In this document: one piece after another, positions 40,945 through 50,493 of the stretch
Numbering within the stretch: the stretch's first letter is position 1
Layout of the letters: each line of letters starts with the position of its first letter
DNA from: Eubacterium maltosivorans
GTDB taxonomy: Bacteria; Bacillota; Clostridia; Eubacteriales; Eubacteriaceae
Reading direction: 5' to 3'
Assembly: GCF_002441855.2 (NCBI RefSeq)
Contig: NZ_CP029487.1
Location: 1-64,000 of the forward strand
Length of the DNA: 64,000 bases
Position numbers and translations under genes: made by a program
Notes under the pieces: generated by a model
The model's input: the letters and a program-made list of their open reading frames with translations, nothing else
The model's database searches: none
Told to the model about the DNA's origin: nothing

Positions 40945-41709
40945 TTAAGCCAAAATAATCTCTACACCCATATCTCGGTATAGCTTTACAATGTCAGGGT
41001 CTGCGTCGGAGTCTGTGATCAATGTGTCCCCGGATTTTAATTTTCCGACACAGACAAAATCATCCTTACCAAGCTTATCGGAATCGGCCATAATCACCAG
41101 CTTTTTTGAGATTTCCGCCAGAACCTTGTATAGACCGATTTCCACCAGACTGCCGTGATGCAGGGAACCGTCGGTGCCAATGCTGGTCACACCGATATAA
41201 GCTGTTTCAAACTTGAATTCCCGGATCATTCCCTCCGCGAAGCTGCCGGTAGTCGCCAGGGTGTTGCTGCGCAGCTCACCACCGATGATAATAATCGAAA
41301 TATTTGTACGCTTGCTGAGCTCAAGGGCTGTGTTGAGTCCGTCTGTCACAATAAGCAGCCGTCTGGAATTATCCAGCTGCCGTGCCAGGGTAAAGACCGT
41401 GGTGCCAGAACTCAGAAAAATTTTCTGGCCGTCTGTAATCATGGCGGCGGCTCTTCGGGCGATGCGCTCTTTATGTTCGGTATTTGTGTTTAAACGCACA
41501 TAAAGAGGTTTTTCCAAAAGAATATCTGTATTGTTTAAAACAGCACCGCCATGGGTTCTGGAAATTTTCCCTTCATTTTCCAATTTATCAAGGTCTCTGC
41601 GGATTGTCATCTTTGTTACACCAAAAAGATTACAGAGCTGCGAAACCTCCACACTGCCGTGTTGTTCTAATAGTTGTAGAATTTGTTCCTCTCTTTGTTC
41701 TTTTAACAT
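40945..41709 (-). CDS. DeoR family transcriptional regulator of the pentose genes
   Basis: 254 aa. The N-terminal HTH (HGSVEVSQLCNLFGVTKMTIRRDLDKLENEGKISRTHGGAVL) and a C-terminal sugar-phosphate sensing domain (LSSGTTVFTLARQL; IIIGGELR; ADSDKLGKDDF) are classic. It is divergent from araB. A site resembling the ara operators (ACAAAAGAGCACAT) lies upstream of its own start at about 41725-41738, suggesting autoregulation. Confidence 0.93.
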   Translation of the reverse strand: MLKEQREEQILQLLEQHGSVEVSQLCNLFGVTKMTIRRDLDKLENEGKISRTHGGAVLNNTDILLEKPLYVRLNTNTEHKERIARRAAAMITDGQKIFLSSGTTVFTLARQLDNSRRLLIVTDGLNTALELSKRTNISIIIIGGELRSNTLATTGSFAEGMIREFKFETAYIGVTSIGTDGSLHHGSLVEIGLYKVLAEISKKLVIMADSDKLGKDDFVCVGKLKSGDTLITDSDADPDIVKLYRDMGVEIILA

Positions 41710-41800
41710 CGTTTATGTCTCCTTTATGTGCTCTTTTGTGTCACTTATCTATAGAATAAACCATTTTAGGATTAATTGCAAGTAGATTAAAGGTAAACGG

Positions 41801-41856
41801 TTGACTTCTATTATGAAATGTGCTATTATACAAACATAAAGTATCCAAACGAACAT
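41801..41856 (+). promoter_or_regulatory. araB promoter and putative DeoR operator
   Basis: TTGACT (41801-41806), a 17-bp spacer and TATTAT (41824-41829). It is followed by a 25-bp element (41832-41856) that starts AAACATAAAGTA and ends CGAACAT. The same arrangement, spacing and element recur upstream of araD. Confidence 0.75.
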
Positions 41857-41895
41857 GTTAAAGGTTCATTTAAAACATGAGGAGGAATAACAAAG

Positions 41896-43566
41896 ATGGC
41901 AAAGTATGTAATCGGTATCGACTTCGGTACGCTCTCCGGTAGAGCTGTTGTGGTCAATGTAAAAACAGGGGAAGAAATTGGCTCGGCATTTTATAATTAT
42001 CCGCATGCGGTAATGGACAGAGAGTTGCCAGATGGCACAAAACTGCCAATGGACTACGCGCTCCAGCATCCGCAGGATTATCTGGATGTTTTCAAGAACG
42101 CTGTTCCAGAAGTTTTATCACGCACACAAGTAGACCCGGCAGATGTTATCGGCGTAGGGGTTGACTTTACGGCATGTACAGTCTTGCCAGTAAAAGCTGA
42201 CGGCACACCCATGTGCTTCTTAGACAAATATAAGAACGACCCAATGGCATATGTTATGATGTGGAAACATCACGGCGCTCAGAGCTATGCCAATAAACTG
42301 ACTGAAATCGCAGAACAGCGCGGAGAAGATTTCATGGCCCGCTATGGCGGCAAGGCATCGTCTGAATCCATGACACCCCGTCTGTGGCAGATCTGTGTCG
42401 AAGACCATGAATTATATGAAGACATGGACTATTACATTGAAGCTGGCGACTGGGTAATCTGGCAGCTGACCGGAAAACAGACCAGAAACTCCTGTGCGGC
42501 AGGCTACAAGGCTTTATATCACAAAGTAGACGGTTATCCGTCAAAGGATTTCTATAAAGCGCTCGACCCACAGCTTGAAAATGTAGTGGAAGAAAAATTA
42601 AACTGCCCAATCTCACCGATCGGCAGCAGAGCAGGTGAAATTGACACAAAAGGCGCAGCGTTGACAGGCCTTAAGGTTGGCACGGCAGTAGCCATTGCCA
42701 ATGTCGATGCCCATGCAGGTGTACCGGGTGCCATGAAACAGGCTGGTCCGGACCAGATGCTCATGATCATGGGGACATCCACCTGCCACATGCTGATCTC
42801 GAAAGAAGAAAAAATTGTACCCGGCGTCTTTGGCGTCGTTGAAGATGGTATTCTGCCAGGTTATTTTGGATACGAAGGCGGACAGAGCTGTGTAGGGGAT
42901 CATTTTGCATGGTTTGTTGATAACTGCGTTCCTGAAGAATACGCTAAAGAAGCAAGAGCACGCGGTCTAAACCTGCACCAGATTTTAACCGAAAAAGCTG
43001 AAAAAATGGCTGTCGGTGAAAGTGGACTTATCGCGCTTGACTGGTGGAACGGCAACCGCTCCGTCCTCCTCGACAACGACCTAACGGGTATGATGCTCGG
43101 TATGACACTGCAGACAAAACCAGAGGAAATGTACCGTGCATTAATCGAAGCAACCGCTTATGGTACCAGAGAAATCATTGAAAACTTTGAAAAATGCGGT
43201 GTAACGGTCAATAATCTGTACGCGACTGGCGGCATTGCCATGAAGAATGCTATGATGATGCAGATCTACGCCGATGTTACCAGAAGAACGATCCGCATTG
43301 CGGGCTCCGAGTATGGCCCGGCCCTTGGCGCTGCGGTTATGGCTTCTGTAGCAGCGGGCGCTGCTGAGGGCGGCTATGATTCTGTATTTGAAGCTGCTCA
43401 GGTTCTGGCCAATGAAAAAGATATTCTTTATACACCAAATGAAGAAAACGCAAAAGTATATGACAAGCTGTTTGCGGAATATGCCATCTTGCACGATTAC
43501 TTCGGCCGCGGCGAAAACGACGTAATGAAACGTCTGAAAGCCATCAAGGCAGAAGCAGCTAAATAG
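41896..43566 (+). CDS. araB: Ribulokinase
   Basis: 556 aa FGGY kinase. The N-terminal YVIGIDFGTLSGRAVVVNV, GVGVDFTACTVLPV and the C-terminal YATGGIAMKNAMMMQIYADV and GSEYGPALGAAVMA fit AraB closely. It phosphorylates L-ribulose (often D-ribulose and ribitol too) with ATP to L-ribulose 5-phosphate. GAGGAGG precedes the ATG. No arabinose isomerase gene lies nearby, so L-ribulose may enter from another source or from araA elsewhere. Confidence 0.95.
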   Translation: MAKYVIGIDFGTLSGRAVVVNVKTGEEIGSAFYNYPHAVMDRELPDGTKLPMDYALQHPQDYLDVFKNAVPEVLSRTQVDPADVIGVGVDFTACTVLPVKADGTPMCFLDKYKNDPMAYVMMWKHHGAQSYANKLTEIAEQRGEDFMARYGGKASSESMTPRLWQICVEDHELYEDMDYYIEAGDWVIWQLTGKQTRNSCAAGYKALYHKVDGYPSKDFYKALDPQLENVVEEKLNCPISPIGSRAGEIDTKGAALTGLKVGTAVAIANVDAHAGVPGAMKQAGPDQMLMIMGTSTCHMLISKEEKIVPGVFGVVEDGILPGYFGYEGGQSCVGDHFAWFVDNCVPEEYAKEARARGLNLHQILTEKAEKMAVGESGLIALDWWNGNRSVLLDNDLTGMMLGMTLQTKPEEMYRALIEATAYGTREIIENFEKCGVTVNNLYATGGIAMKNAMMMQIYADVTRRTIRIAGSEYGPALGAAVMASVAAGAAEGGYDSVFEAAQVLANEKDILYTPNEENAKVYDKLFAEYAILHDYFGRGENDVMKRLKAIKAEAAK

Positions 43567-43571
43567 TCAGT

Positions 43572-43608
43572 AAAAGTCATTCCTCAAACAGGGGAATGAC
43601 TTTTTTTG
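43572..43608 (+). terminator. Terminator of araB
   Basis: AAAAGTCATTCC...GGAATGACTTTTTTT hairpin. Confidence 0.9.
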
Positions 43609-43653
43609 TCCCAAATGATTTGTTTTTTTTTGGAGGATTTTATCAATTTACAA

Positions 43654-43709
43654 TTGACGAAATGTTATAAATGTGCTATTATAAAAACATAAAGTAACAA
43701 AAAGAACAT
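43654..43709 (+). promoter_or_regulatory. araD promoter and putative DeoR operator
   Basis: TTGACG (43654-43659), a 17-bp spacer and TATTAT (43677-43682). It is followed by a 25-bp element (43685-43709) that starts AAACATAAAGTA and ends AGAACAT, matching the araB site in position and sequence. The shared stretch AATGTGCTATTATA spans the -10. Confidence 0.75.
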
Positions 43710-43750
43710 TTGAAGATCGACAGAAAATTTTAATCATTTAGGGAGGAACC

Positions 43751-44449
43751 ATGTTAGAAGAACTGAAACAGCAAGTTTATGAAGCCAATATGCTGCTGCC
43801 GGAGTATAAGCTCATTACCTTTACCTGGGGTAATGTATCCGGTATTGACCGGGAAAAAGGTCTGATCGCCATTAAACCCTCCGGTGTGGAATACGACAAG
43901 CTAAAGCCAGAAGATATGGTCATTGTCGCGTTAGAAGATGGTAAAGTGGTAGAAGGAGACCTGAATCCTTCATCCGATACCGACACACATCTTGAGCTTT
44001 ACCGTGAATTTTCAAATATCGGCGGTGTGGTACACACCCACTCACAGTGGGCGACCATTTGGGCTCAGGCGGGAAAAGATATTAATGCTTACGGAACAAC
44101 CCATGCTGATTACTTCAATGGACCGATTCCCTGCACGCGTGTTATGACCGATACAGAAATTGAGGGTGACTACGAGCTCAATACTGGCAAGGTTATTGTT
44201 GAAACCTTCAATGATATGGACATCAATCCCGATTATATGCCAGCCGTACTGGTTAAAAGCCACGGCCCGTTTACCTGGGGGAAAGACCCGCACGAGGCTG
44301 TCCACAATGCGGTCGTTTTAGACCAGCTGGCCATGATGGCCTTCTACACCGAGCAGCTGGCTGGCGGCGCATACCCAATGCAGGATGCACTTTTAAACAA
44401 ACATTTTTACCGCAAGCACGGCGAAAACGCCTATTACGGCCAGAAGTAG
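43751..44449 (+). CDS. araD: L-ribulose-5-phosphate 4-epimerase
   Basis: 232 aa class II aldolase/epimerase fold. Zinc ligands are in [16 protein letters not shown] (HxH near 95-97) and [10 protein letters not shown] (His near 170); GTTHADYF lies at the active site. It converts L-ribulose 5-phosphate to D-xylulose 5-phosphate for the pentose phosphate or phosphoketolase route. AGGGAGG precedes the ATG; it has its own promoter. Confidence 0.95.
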   Translation: MLEELKQQVYEANMLLPEYKLITFTWGNVSGIDREKGLIAIKPSGVEYDKLKPEDMVIVALEDGKVVEGDLNPSSDTDTHLELYREFSNIGGVVHTHSQWATIWAQAGKDINAYGTTHADYFNGPIPCTRVMTDTEIEGDYELNTGKVIVETFNDMDINPDYMPAVLVKSHGPFTWGKDPHEAVHNAVVLDQLAMMAFYTEQLAGGAYPMQDALLNKHFYRKHGENAYYGQK

Positions 44450-44557
44450 CGAACCAGAGAAACCAAATCCATGATTTTGTGTTCCTTTAAAAACAAGCTT
44501 AAAAAACAAATTAAGTATCTGAATCTAACCTGTTTATAAAATCAAAAGGAGAAAAAC

Positions 44558-45940
44558 ATGAGTTTTAAAGAATTATCCATTAACGAATTAATCAACCACG
44601 AATTTGATTGCAGCTGCGGGAAAAAACATATTGCCAGCATCGAAAATATCGCCATCGGCAAAAACGCTTTAGATAAACTGCCAGGCATTATGGAAACCCA
44701 GAAATTAAAAGACGGCAGCACCCTGAGCAAAAACGATAAAATTTTTATCGTGGCCGATGTAAATACCTGGGAAGTGGCAGGAGAACGCGTTGAAAGCATG
44801 GTGGCGGGAGCGGGCTATCCTGTTGAAAAATATATCTTTCCGCATAAAAGCATGCACGCAGAAGATAAATACGCCGAAGAAATGAAGGAACATTTACCGG
44901 CTGATACCAAGCTGATCATTGCCATTGGCTCAGGCTCTTTAAATGACTTAACCCGTTATGTCGCGTTTGGCGCGGGACTGCCGTATTATATTGTGGCGAC
45001 GGCACCATCTATGGATGGCTACGCCTCAAACGTTTCTCCTTTAGTTCATAATAATCTTAAAATTACCTATTCTGCAGAATGTGCCAATGCCATCATCGGC
45101 GATACCGATATTCTGGCCACCGCGCCGGATGTCATGATCGCAGCTGGTTTAGGTGATGTTTTAGGTAAATATTTAGCCATCAACGACTGGAAAATGTCTG
45201 AGCTGATCAATGGCGAATACTACTGTCCAGAAGTTGGGGAGCTGGTTCTCTACTCTGTTAAAAAATGTGTTGATACTGTACCGGGTCTCGTGAACAGAGA
45301 ATCCGACGCGCTTCAGTACCTGATGGAATCCCTGGTACTCATTGGGATTGCCATGAGCTATATCGGTTTCTCCAGACCTGCGTCTGCCTCAGAGCATCAT
45401 ATCTCCCACTTCCTGGAAATGAAGTCCATCTTCAAGGGCGAATACGGCCAGCTGCACGGTACCTGTGTGGGTATGGCAACCTGCATTGTCAGCGATATGT
45501 ATGCAAAATTCCTGACCATGCCTTTCGATTATGACAAAGCGCGCGCACATGCAGAAACCTTTGATTACGATACCTGGGAAAAAGAAATCAAACGTTCCTT
45601 TGGTCTGGGTTCAGATGAAGTTATTAAGCTATACCAGCAGGTACACCAGAATGATCCTGAAGTGGTTGAAAAGCGTATTGACAGCATTCAGAATAATGAA
45701 GCGAAACTGGTCAGCCTGATGGAAAATGTGGTGGCAGATACTCAGAAAGCGCCGGAGCTGTTAAAAGCCCTCCACGGTCTTACCAGTCCGGCTGAGTTCA
45801 ATGTAACAAAGGAAGAATTCAAGGATATTTTAATGTACGCCAAGGAGCTGCGTAACCGCTATGCTGCACTTCAGTTCTTCTATGATATGGGCGTTCTTGA
45901 AGAATTAGCGGATGACATTATTGACAAATATATGAAATAA
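44558..45940 (+). CDS. araM: sn-Glycerol-1-phosphate dehydrogenase (AraM/EgsA type)
   Basis: 460 aa. The iron-type dehydrogenase fold shows IGSGSLNDLTRYVAFGAGLPYYIVATAPSMDGYAS (NAD- and metal-site region) and SEHHISHFLEM (His ligands); the N-terminus has FDCSCGKKH. Bacillus AraM/EgsA reduces dihydroxyacetone phosphate to glycerol 1-phosphate with NADH, used for archaeal-type lipid precursors. This one is longer than the roughly 395-aa Bacillus protein. AAAGGAG precedes the ATG. Clustering with araBD is common in Firmicutes. Confidence 0.92.
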   Translation: MSFKELSINELINHEFDCSCGKKHIASIENIAIGKNALDKLPGIMETQKLKDGSTLSKNDKIFIVADVNTWEVAGERVESMVAGAGYPVEKYIFPHKSMHAEDKYAEEMKEHLPADTKLIIAIGSGSLNDLTRYVAFGAGLPYYIVATAPSMDGYASNVSPLVHNNLKITYSAECANAIIGDTDILATAPDVMIAAGLGDVLGKYLAINDWKMSELINGEYYCPEVGELVLYSVKKCVDTVPGLVNRESDALQYLMESLVLIGIAMSYIGFSRPASASEHHISHFLEMKSIFKGEYGQLHGTCVGMATCIVSDMYAKFLTMPFDYDKARAHAETFDYDTWEKEIKRSFGLGSDEVIKLYQQVHQNDPEVVEKRIDSIQNNEAKLVSLMENVVADTQKAPELLKALHGLTSPAEFNVTKEEFKDILMYAKELRNRYAALQFFYDMGVLEELADDIIDKYMK

Positions 45941-45950
45941 ACCTTCAATA

Positions 45951-45983
45951 AAAAAGGACAGACGATCGTGTCTGTCCTTTTTA
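45951..45983. terminator. Bidirectional terminator
   Basis: AAAAAGGACAGAC...GTCTGTCCTTTTT between convergent genes. Confidence 0.92.
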
Positions 45984-45985
45984 AT

Positions 45986-47026
45986 TTATAAAAGCCCTAT
46001 GTTTAAAAAGACAAGCTGAGGAACCATGGTGCAGAGGACCAGCGCAGCAAAGACAATGGCATAGGTCTGCCGGTTCATTGAGAGCACCCCGATAAATTCG
46101 CGGAGAAAAGCGTTTGGAAAGTAATAAAGCGCTGTCTTTGCCGGAATGCCTGTAAAATCAAGTCCAGCGTCGCGGGCATAAAGACTGGCACGGAGAACAT
46201 GAAAGCTGCTGGTTACAAATACCCCCCGAGCATTCGGCATAAGCCTGTCAATGATCGCCTTGGAAAACAGCATGTTTTCCCGGGTGTTTCGGGAATGATC
46301 CTCCACTAAAATGTCTGATTCATTATAGCCTTTGGATAAAAGGTAGTCTTTCATTACCAAGGCCTCCGAAACCGATTCATCCATTCCTTTACCGCCAGAG
46401 ACAACAAATTTTGCTTTCTTTCCAGTCATTTCTATCTGTTTTTCATAAAAAGCAATGGCCCGGTCCAGGCGCTTGGCCAGAAGTGGAGTAACCTTACCGT
46501 CAATTACCCGGCAGCCCAGGATCAGAATAAAGTCTTCGTCGTAGGAAGGCTTGTTGAAATAGTAAAGAGCAGAGGCATTGGCAAAGCTGATAAACAGAAA
46601 GCCGAAAAACAAAACGACAATCGCTAGCATGGAATAGATCAGCGGAATGACAGGATTCACATTCATAAAAAAGGGAAGCGTGCAGAACAGTATCAGCGCG
46701 GCAAGAATAATGAGTCCGAGAAACAAGGTTAAAAGATTACTGACCTGCGTTCCCTCGCGCGATACCATCCGCTGTCCATTGATCATCAACGCAATGCTAG
46801 AGAAAAGCAGCAGCAGAGGCATCATTAAAAATACCAGCGCGACAATTCCGAGTATCACCCAGATAATCGGATTGAGAGGGGATATTAAGGCATAGCCGAA
46901 AAGCCCAAGAAGAAACAGGGCGAGAAAGACCGTCATCAGAATGCCGCCGGCAATGGGGCGTTTCTGCTTATAATACAGACGATAAAACAGGATAAAGACA
47001 ATAATGGCAGGTATTAAAAAAATCAT
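45986..47026 (-). CDS. YdcF/SanA-type (DUF218) membrane protein
   Basis: 346 aa from MIFLIPAI, with AGGAG upstream. Five or six N-terminal TM segments (residues about 3-20, 28-48, 55-85, 105-125, 130-155) are followed by the DUF218 domain (FILILGCRVIDGKVTPLL; KFVVSGGKGMDESVSEALVMKDYLL; EDHSRNTRENMLFSK; VTSSFHVLRA). A C-terminal TM (near 320-340) follows. Relatives act at the envelope, some needed for vancomycin tolerance. The enzymatic activity is not established. Confidence 0.85.
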   Translation of the reverse strand: MIFLIPAIIVFILFYRLYYKQKRPIAGGILMTVFLALFLLGLFGYALISPLNPIIWVILGIVALVFLMMPLLLLFSSIALMINGQRMVSREGTQVSNLLTLFLGLIILAALILFCTLPFFMNVNPVIPLIYSMLAIVVLFFGFLFISFANASALYYFNKPSYDEDFILILGCRVIDGKVTPLLAKRLDRAIAFYEKQIEMTGKKAKFVVSGGKGMDESVSEALVMKDYLLSKGYNESDILVEDHSRNTRENMLFSKAIIDRLMPNARGVFVTSSFHVLRASLYARDAGLDFTGIPAKTALYYFPNAFLREFIGVLSMNRQTYAIVFAALVLCTMVPQLVFLNIGLL

Positions 47027-47113
47027 GGCATTCTCCTGATTGAAATTTATTTTTATAGTATAAATATACCCGCCATTATGAAAATAAAGCAGACATTTTA
47101 TGACCGGCAAATT

Positions 47114-47788
47114 TTACCGGTTGTCACCAGCCGTTTTTTTAAGCTTTAGCCGGTACTGTTCCTGAATCAGATCAGCCACCAGGCTGCAAAGGGCCACGCT
47201 GTCTTCAATATGCATCTGCTCGCTGATGGTGGCGTCAAAAAGAAGCTGGAAAGCCCCCGGGAAATCCTCATCACCCGCCCAGAACTGGATGCGGGCAGGA
47301 ATACGCGGCGCAAAGAAACCCTGTGCGCTGAGATCCGCTTTGTTCTCGACAATCGAAAAGCCGATCTCTGGCAGAGCCGCCTTCAGTATATCCGGATTAC
47401 AGCTGTCATAAAAAACGCCCATGGGCTCAATGACATTCTGCCGGATATTCGGATAAAAGACCGCGCCTCTGGGCTGATCCTTATAAGAAATCCACTTTCC
47501 TGAAAGGGGGAGATCCACAGCGTGGGAAAAATAGTTGAGCGCGATGAGACGCCAGCTGATGTCAGGCTTTTCGGCAGTGCCTGCAAAAAACACATCGCCG
47601 TGGGGGTAGGGGATGCTCAGAAGCTGTCCAAAGCAGTCAAGGGTGAAATCCCCCGTTTTTTCATCGTAAGGGCAGCCGGTATTTTTTGCGATCACCACAG
47701 GATCAAGGGCCCGCAGCTTGCGCCGGCTTTCGTCAAAGGCGCCGCGGTAGGCGCCCTCCTCAGGGTTACTTTTCATATAATCGTACAT
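47114..47788 (-). CDS. DUF3786 domain protein
   Basis: 224 aa from MYDYMKSN with GAGG upstream; longer in-frame readings run over the divergent promoter region and lack a RBS. The core CPYDEKTGDFTLDCFGQLLSIPYPHGDV, QFWAGDEDFPGAFQLLFDATISEQMHIEDSVAL matches DUF3786, found in anaerobes, often near corrinoid or metal-centre proteins. The role is unknown. It is divergent from the helicase gene. Confidence 0.75.
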   Translation of the reverse strand: MYDYMKSNPEEGAYRGAFDESRRKLRALDPVVIAKNTGCPYDEKTGDFTLDCFGQLLSIPYPHGDVFFAGTAEKPDISWRLIALNYFSHAVDLPLSGKWISYKDQPRGAVFYPNIRQNVIEPMGVFYDSCNPDILKAALPEIGFSIVENKADLSAQGFFAPRIPARIQFWAGDEDFPGAFQLLFDATISEQMHIEDSVALCSLVADLIQEQYRLKLKKTAGDNR

Positions 47789-47905
47789 GGTCTGATACCT
47801 CACTTTGTAAGTTATGCCCATTATAGCATGCCGGGGCAGCAGAGGCAATTTCACATTGGCGTGGGTTTGTGCTACAATAGCTTTACTGAGAATGGGGGGA
47901 TGAGC

Positions 47906-50263
47906 ATGGCCTATGAGGTGGTAGAGCTTTCGGTGCGGGAGCTGGTAGAATTTATTATGCGCTCCGGCAGTATTGACAGCCGTTTTGGCGGTTTTGACCG
48001 GGCCGCAGAGGGGGCGCGTATTCACAGAAAGCTGCAAAAAGAAGCCGGAGAGCATTACCGGTCAGAGGTTACCCTGGCCGAGACCACAGACATCAAGGGC
48101 TTCACCTTTAAAATACAGGGCCGGGCGGATGGAATTTTTGAGGAGGATGGCATTACCGTCGTCGATGAGATCAAAACCATCACCCAAAGCCTGGAGGATA
48201 TGGATGAAGACAGCCGCCCAGTGCACTGGGCCCAGGCCAAGTGCTATGGCTATATTTACGGCAGCCAGCAGGGACTTGACTTCATCGATATTCAGCTCAC
48301 CTATTATCAGGTGGATACAAAAGAGATCCGTCGGTTCCGTAAAAGCTTTTCCGTTATCGAATTGGAAAATTTCTATCTTGCTCTCTTAAACGCTTATATC
48401 CGCTGGGCGGAGATGCAGCGTCAGTGGGTTGAAAAGCGGAATCATACCATCCGCACTTTGGATTTTCCTTATAAAACCTACCGCAGAGGCCAGCGGGAGA
48501 TGGCGGTGGCCGTTTTTAACACCATCAAAAAAAGCGGTAAGCTTTTCTGCCAGGCGCCCACCGGCATTGGAAAAACTTTGTCCACGCTTTTTCCCTCCGT
48601 GAAAGCGCTGGGCAGCGGTATGGCAGAAAAACTTTTTTATCTGACGGCCAAGACCATCACCCGCCAGGCTGCTGTGGACGCCTTTGCACTTATGAAGGAA
48701 AAAGGCCTGGAGCTTCGAACCGTTACCCTGACAGCTAAAGATAAAATCTGCTTTCTGGGCGAACGCAGCTGTAACCCAGATGATTGCCCCTACGCCGACG
48801 GTTATTTTGACCGTGTGAGCGATGTGCTCTATGAGGTGCTCCAGAAGGAAACCGTCTTTTCAAGAGAGAATATCGAGGCCATCGCGCTTGAAAATAATCT
48901 ATGCCCCTTTGAGTTTTCGCTGGACCTTACGCTCTGGTGCGACGCCATTATCTGTGATTACAACTATCTCTTTGACCCGGTGGTGGCCCTGAAGCGCTTT
49001 TTTATGGACGAGAAGGGGGACTACGTCTTTCTGGTGGATGAGGCCCATAATCTGGTAGACAGGGCAAGGGAAATGTATTCGGCTGCTCTTAGGAAATCCG
49101 ATTTTCTGAACCTTAAAAGGCAGCTGACCAAAACAGATAAACGTCTTAGGGAACCTCTGAATAAAGTAAACCAGGCCATGATCGATCTGCGGAAAAGCTG
49201 CCCGGACAGCCGGTCCCGCATCAGCCGGGAGGAGCTTGGAGATTTTAATGAGCTTCTGGGCTTCTTCTGCTTTGCCTGCGAGGAGTGGCAGAAAAAGCAC
49301 CCGGACCACCCATCGGCCGAGGCAGTGCTGGAGCTCTATTTTCAGGCCCGGACCTATTTAAAGATCGCCGAGTTTTACGATGAGCACTATATTACCACTA
49401 TTCACATTTACGGCAGCGAGGTGATCGTGAAGCAGGTGTGCCTGGACCCAGCGCTGCTGCTGAGGGCACGGCTGGCCTGCGGCAAGGCATCCGTCCTCTT
49501 TTCAGCCACTCTCACCCCTCTGGAATACTTTATCGCAGTGCTGGGCGGCGAGGAGGAAACCCCGCGCTACGAGCTGCCATCCCCCTTTGACCCGTCGAAG
49601 CTTGGCATCCTGCTGGCAGATACCATCAGCACCCGCTATGTGGACAGAGAAGAGAGCTATGCCCCCATCGCTGAAATGATCGCCGCTTTTGCCGCAGGAA
49701 AAAAGGGCAATTACATGGTCTACTTTCCATCCTACGCTTACCTTAACGCAGTCTGCGAGATTTTTGGGGAACGATTTCCAGATATCAAGACCATGGTCCA
49801 GGAGCGGGATATGGACGAAGCCGCAAGAGAAGCCTTTCTGGCAGCCTTTGACGCCGAAAATCCTGAAACCCTCATCGGCTTCTGTGTGATGGGCGGTATC
49901 TATTCCGAAGGGATCGACCTCAAGGGCGACCGTCTTATCGGAACGGTTATCGTAGGTGTAGGCCTGCCTCAAATTGGCGACGAGCGCAATATCATCCGGA
50001 ATTATTATGACGATAAGCAGGGCAGCGGCTTTGCCTATGCCTATCAGTTTCCCGGCATGAATAAGGTTCTCCAGGCTGTTGGACGCGTCATCCGGGATGA
50101 GGATGACCGGGGAATGGTGCTCTTTATCGATAACCGGTTTTCAAGCAGCAGCTATCGCAGGCTCTTCCCGCCGCATTTATCCCATTATATAAAGGTGAGA
50201 AGTGTGCAGGACATTGGGCGGGAGACCAGAGAATTTTGGGATGAAACGAAAGATTGTGAATAA
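47906..50263 (+). CDS. DinG/XPD-type ATP-dependent DNA helicase with N-terminal PD-(D/E)XK nuclease domain
   Basis: 785 aa. Residues about 1-160 show a RecB/Cas4-like nuclease core (GRADGIFEEDGITVVDEIKT, with the D...EIK catalytic pattern). The helicase part has Walker A QAPTGIGKTLST near 217 and DEAH in LVDEAHNLVD near 380. Between them, CFLGERSCNPDDCPYADGYFD carries the Cys pattern of an XPD/DinG Fe-S cluster. Motif VI is VLQAVGRVIRDEDD near 720. It probably unwinds 5'-3' and processes DNA in repair. Confidence 0.9.
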   Translation: MAYEVVELSVRELVEFIMRSGSIDSRFGGFDRAAEGARIHRKLQKEAGEHYRSEVTLAETTDIKGFTFKIQGRADGIFEEDGITVVDEIKTITQSLEDMDEDSRPVHWAQAKCYGYIYGSQQGLDFIDIQLTYYQVDTKEIRRFRKSFSVIELENFYLALLNAYIRWAEMQRQWVEKRNHTIRTLDFPYKTYRRGQREMAVAVFNTIKKSGKLFCQAPTGIGKTLSTLFPSVKALGSGMAEKLFYLTAKTITRQAAVDAFALMKEKGLELRTVTLTAKDKICFLGERSCNPDDCPYADGYFDRVSDVLYEVLQKETVFSRENIEAIALENNLCPFEFSLDLTLWCDAIICDYNYLFDPVVALKRFFMDEKGDYVFLVDEAHNLVDRAREMYSAALRKSDFLNLKRQLTKTDKRLREPLNKVNQAMIDLRKSCPDSRSRISREELGDFNELLGFFCFACEEWQKKHPDHPSAEAVLELYFQARTYLKIAEFYDEHYITTIHIYGSEVIVKQVCLDPALLLRARLACGKASVLFSATLTPLEYFIAVLGGEEETPRYELPSPFDPSKLGILLADTISTRYVDREESYAPIAEMIAAFAAGKKGNYMVYFPSYAYLNAVCEIFGERFPDIKTMVQERDMDEAAREAFLAAFDAENPETLIGFCVMGGIYSEGIDLKGDRLIGTVIVGVGLPQIGDERNIIRNYYDDKQGSGFAYAYQFPGMNKVLQAVGRVIRDEDDRGMVLFIDNRFSSSSYRRLFPPHLSHYIKVRSVQDIGRETREFWDETKDCE

Positions 50264-50413
50264 ATACTGTAAATAATAATTAAGCTTCTATATATTATAG
50301 TAATCCTGACAGCGGCGCGTCCTCATGGGCTTTAACCTGCTGCCAAAGCTGACTGAGAGTGAGGAAGCAGCCTGCCTGGCCGCAGAGTTCTGAGGTATAA
50401 ACCTTTATCTGCG

Positions 50414-50442
50414 TTGATTTTTTAAAGGCGTTGGGGTATAAT
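50414..50442 (+). promoter_or_regulatory. Promoter upstream of a 196-aa gene
   Basis: TTGATT (50414-50419), a 17-bp spacer and TATAAT (50437-50442). The expected start lies at about 50450, only a few bases before a terminator-like hairpin. Confidence 0.65.
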
Positions 50443-50455
50443 GAAAAATGATAGA

Positions 50456-50493
50456 GGGCAGGGCTGAGGTTTTATTCAGGTCTGCCTTTTTTT
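50456..50493 (+). terminator. Early terminator or attenuator in the leader of the 196-aa gene
   Basis: GGCAG...TGA/TCA...CTGCC imperfect stem followed by TTTTTTTAT. It is within 40 nt of the promoter's predicted start and 55 bp before the gene. Confidence 0.6.

Noticed and set aside
47522-47905. Longer N-terminus (128 more residues) for the DinG-type helicase
   Set aside because: The extension runs over the antisense DUF3786 gene; the ATG at 47906 has a G-rich RBS at correct distance and starts the conserved domain.
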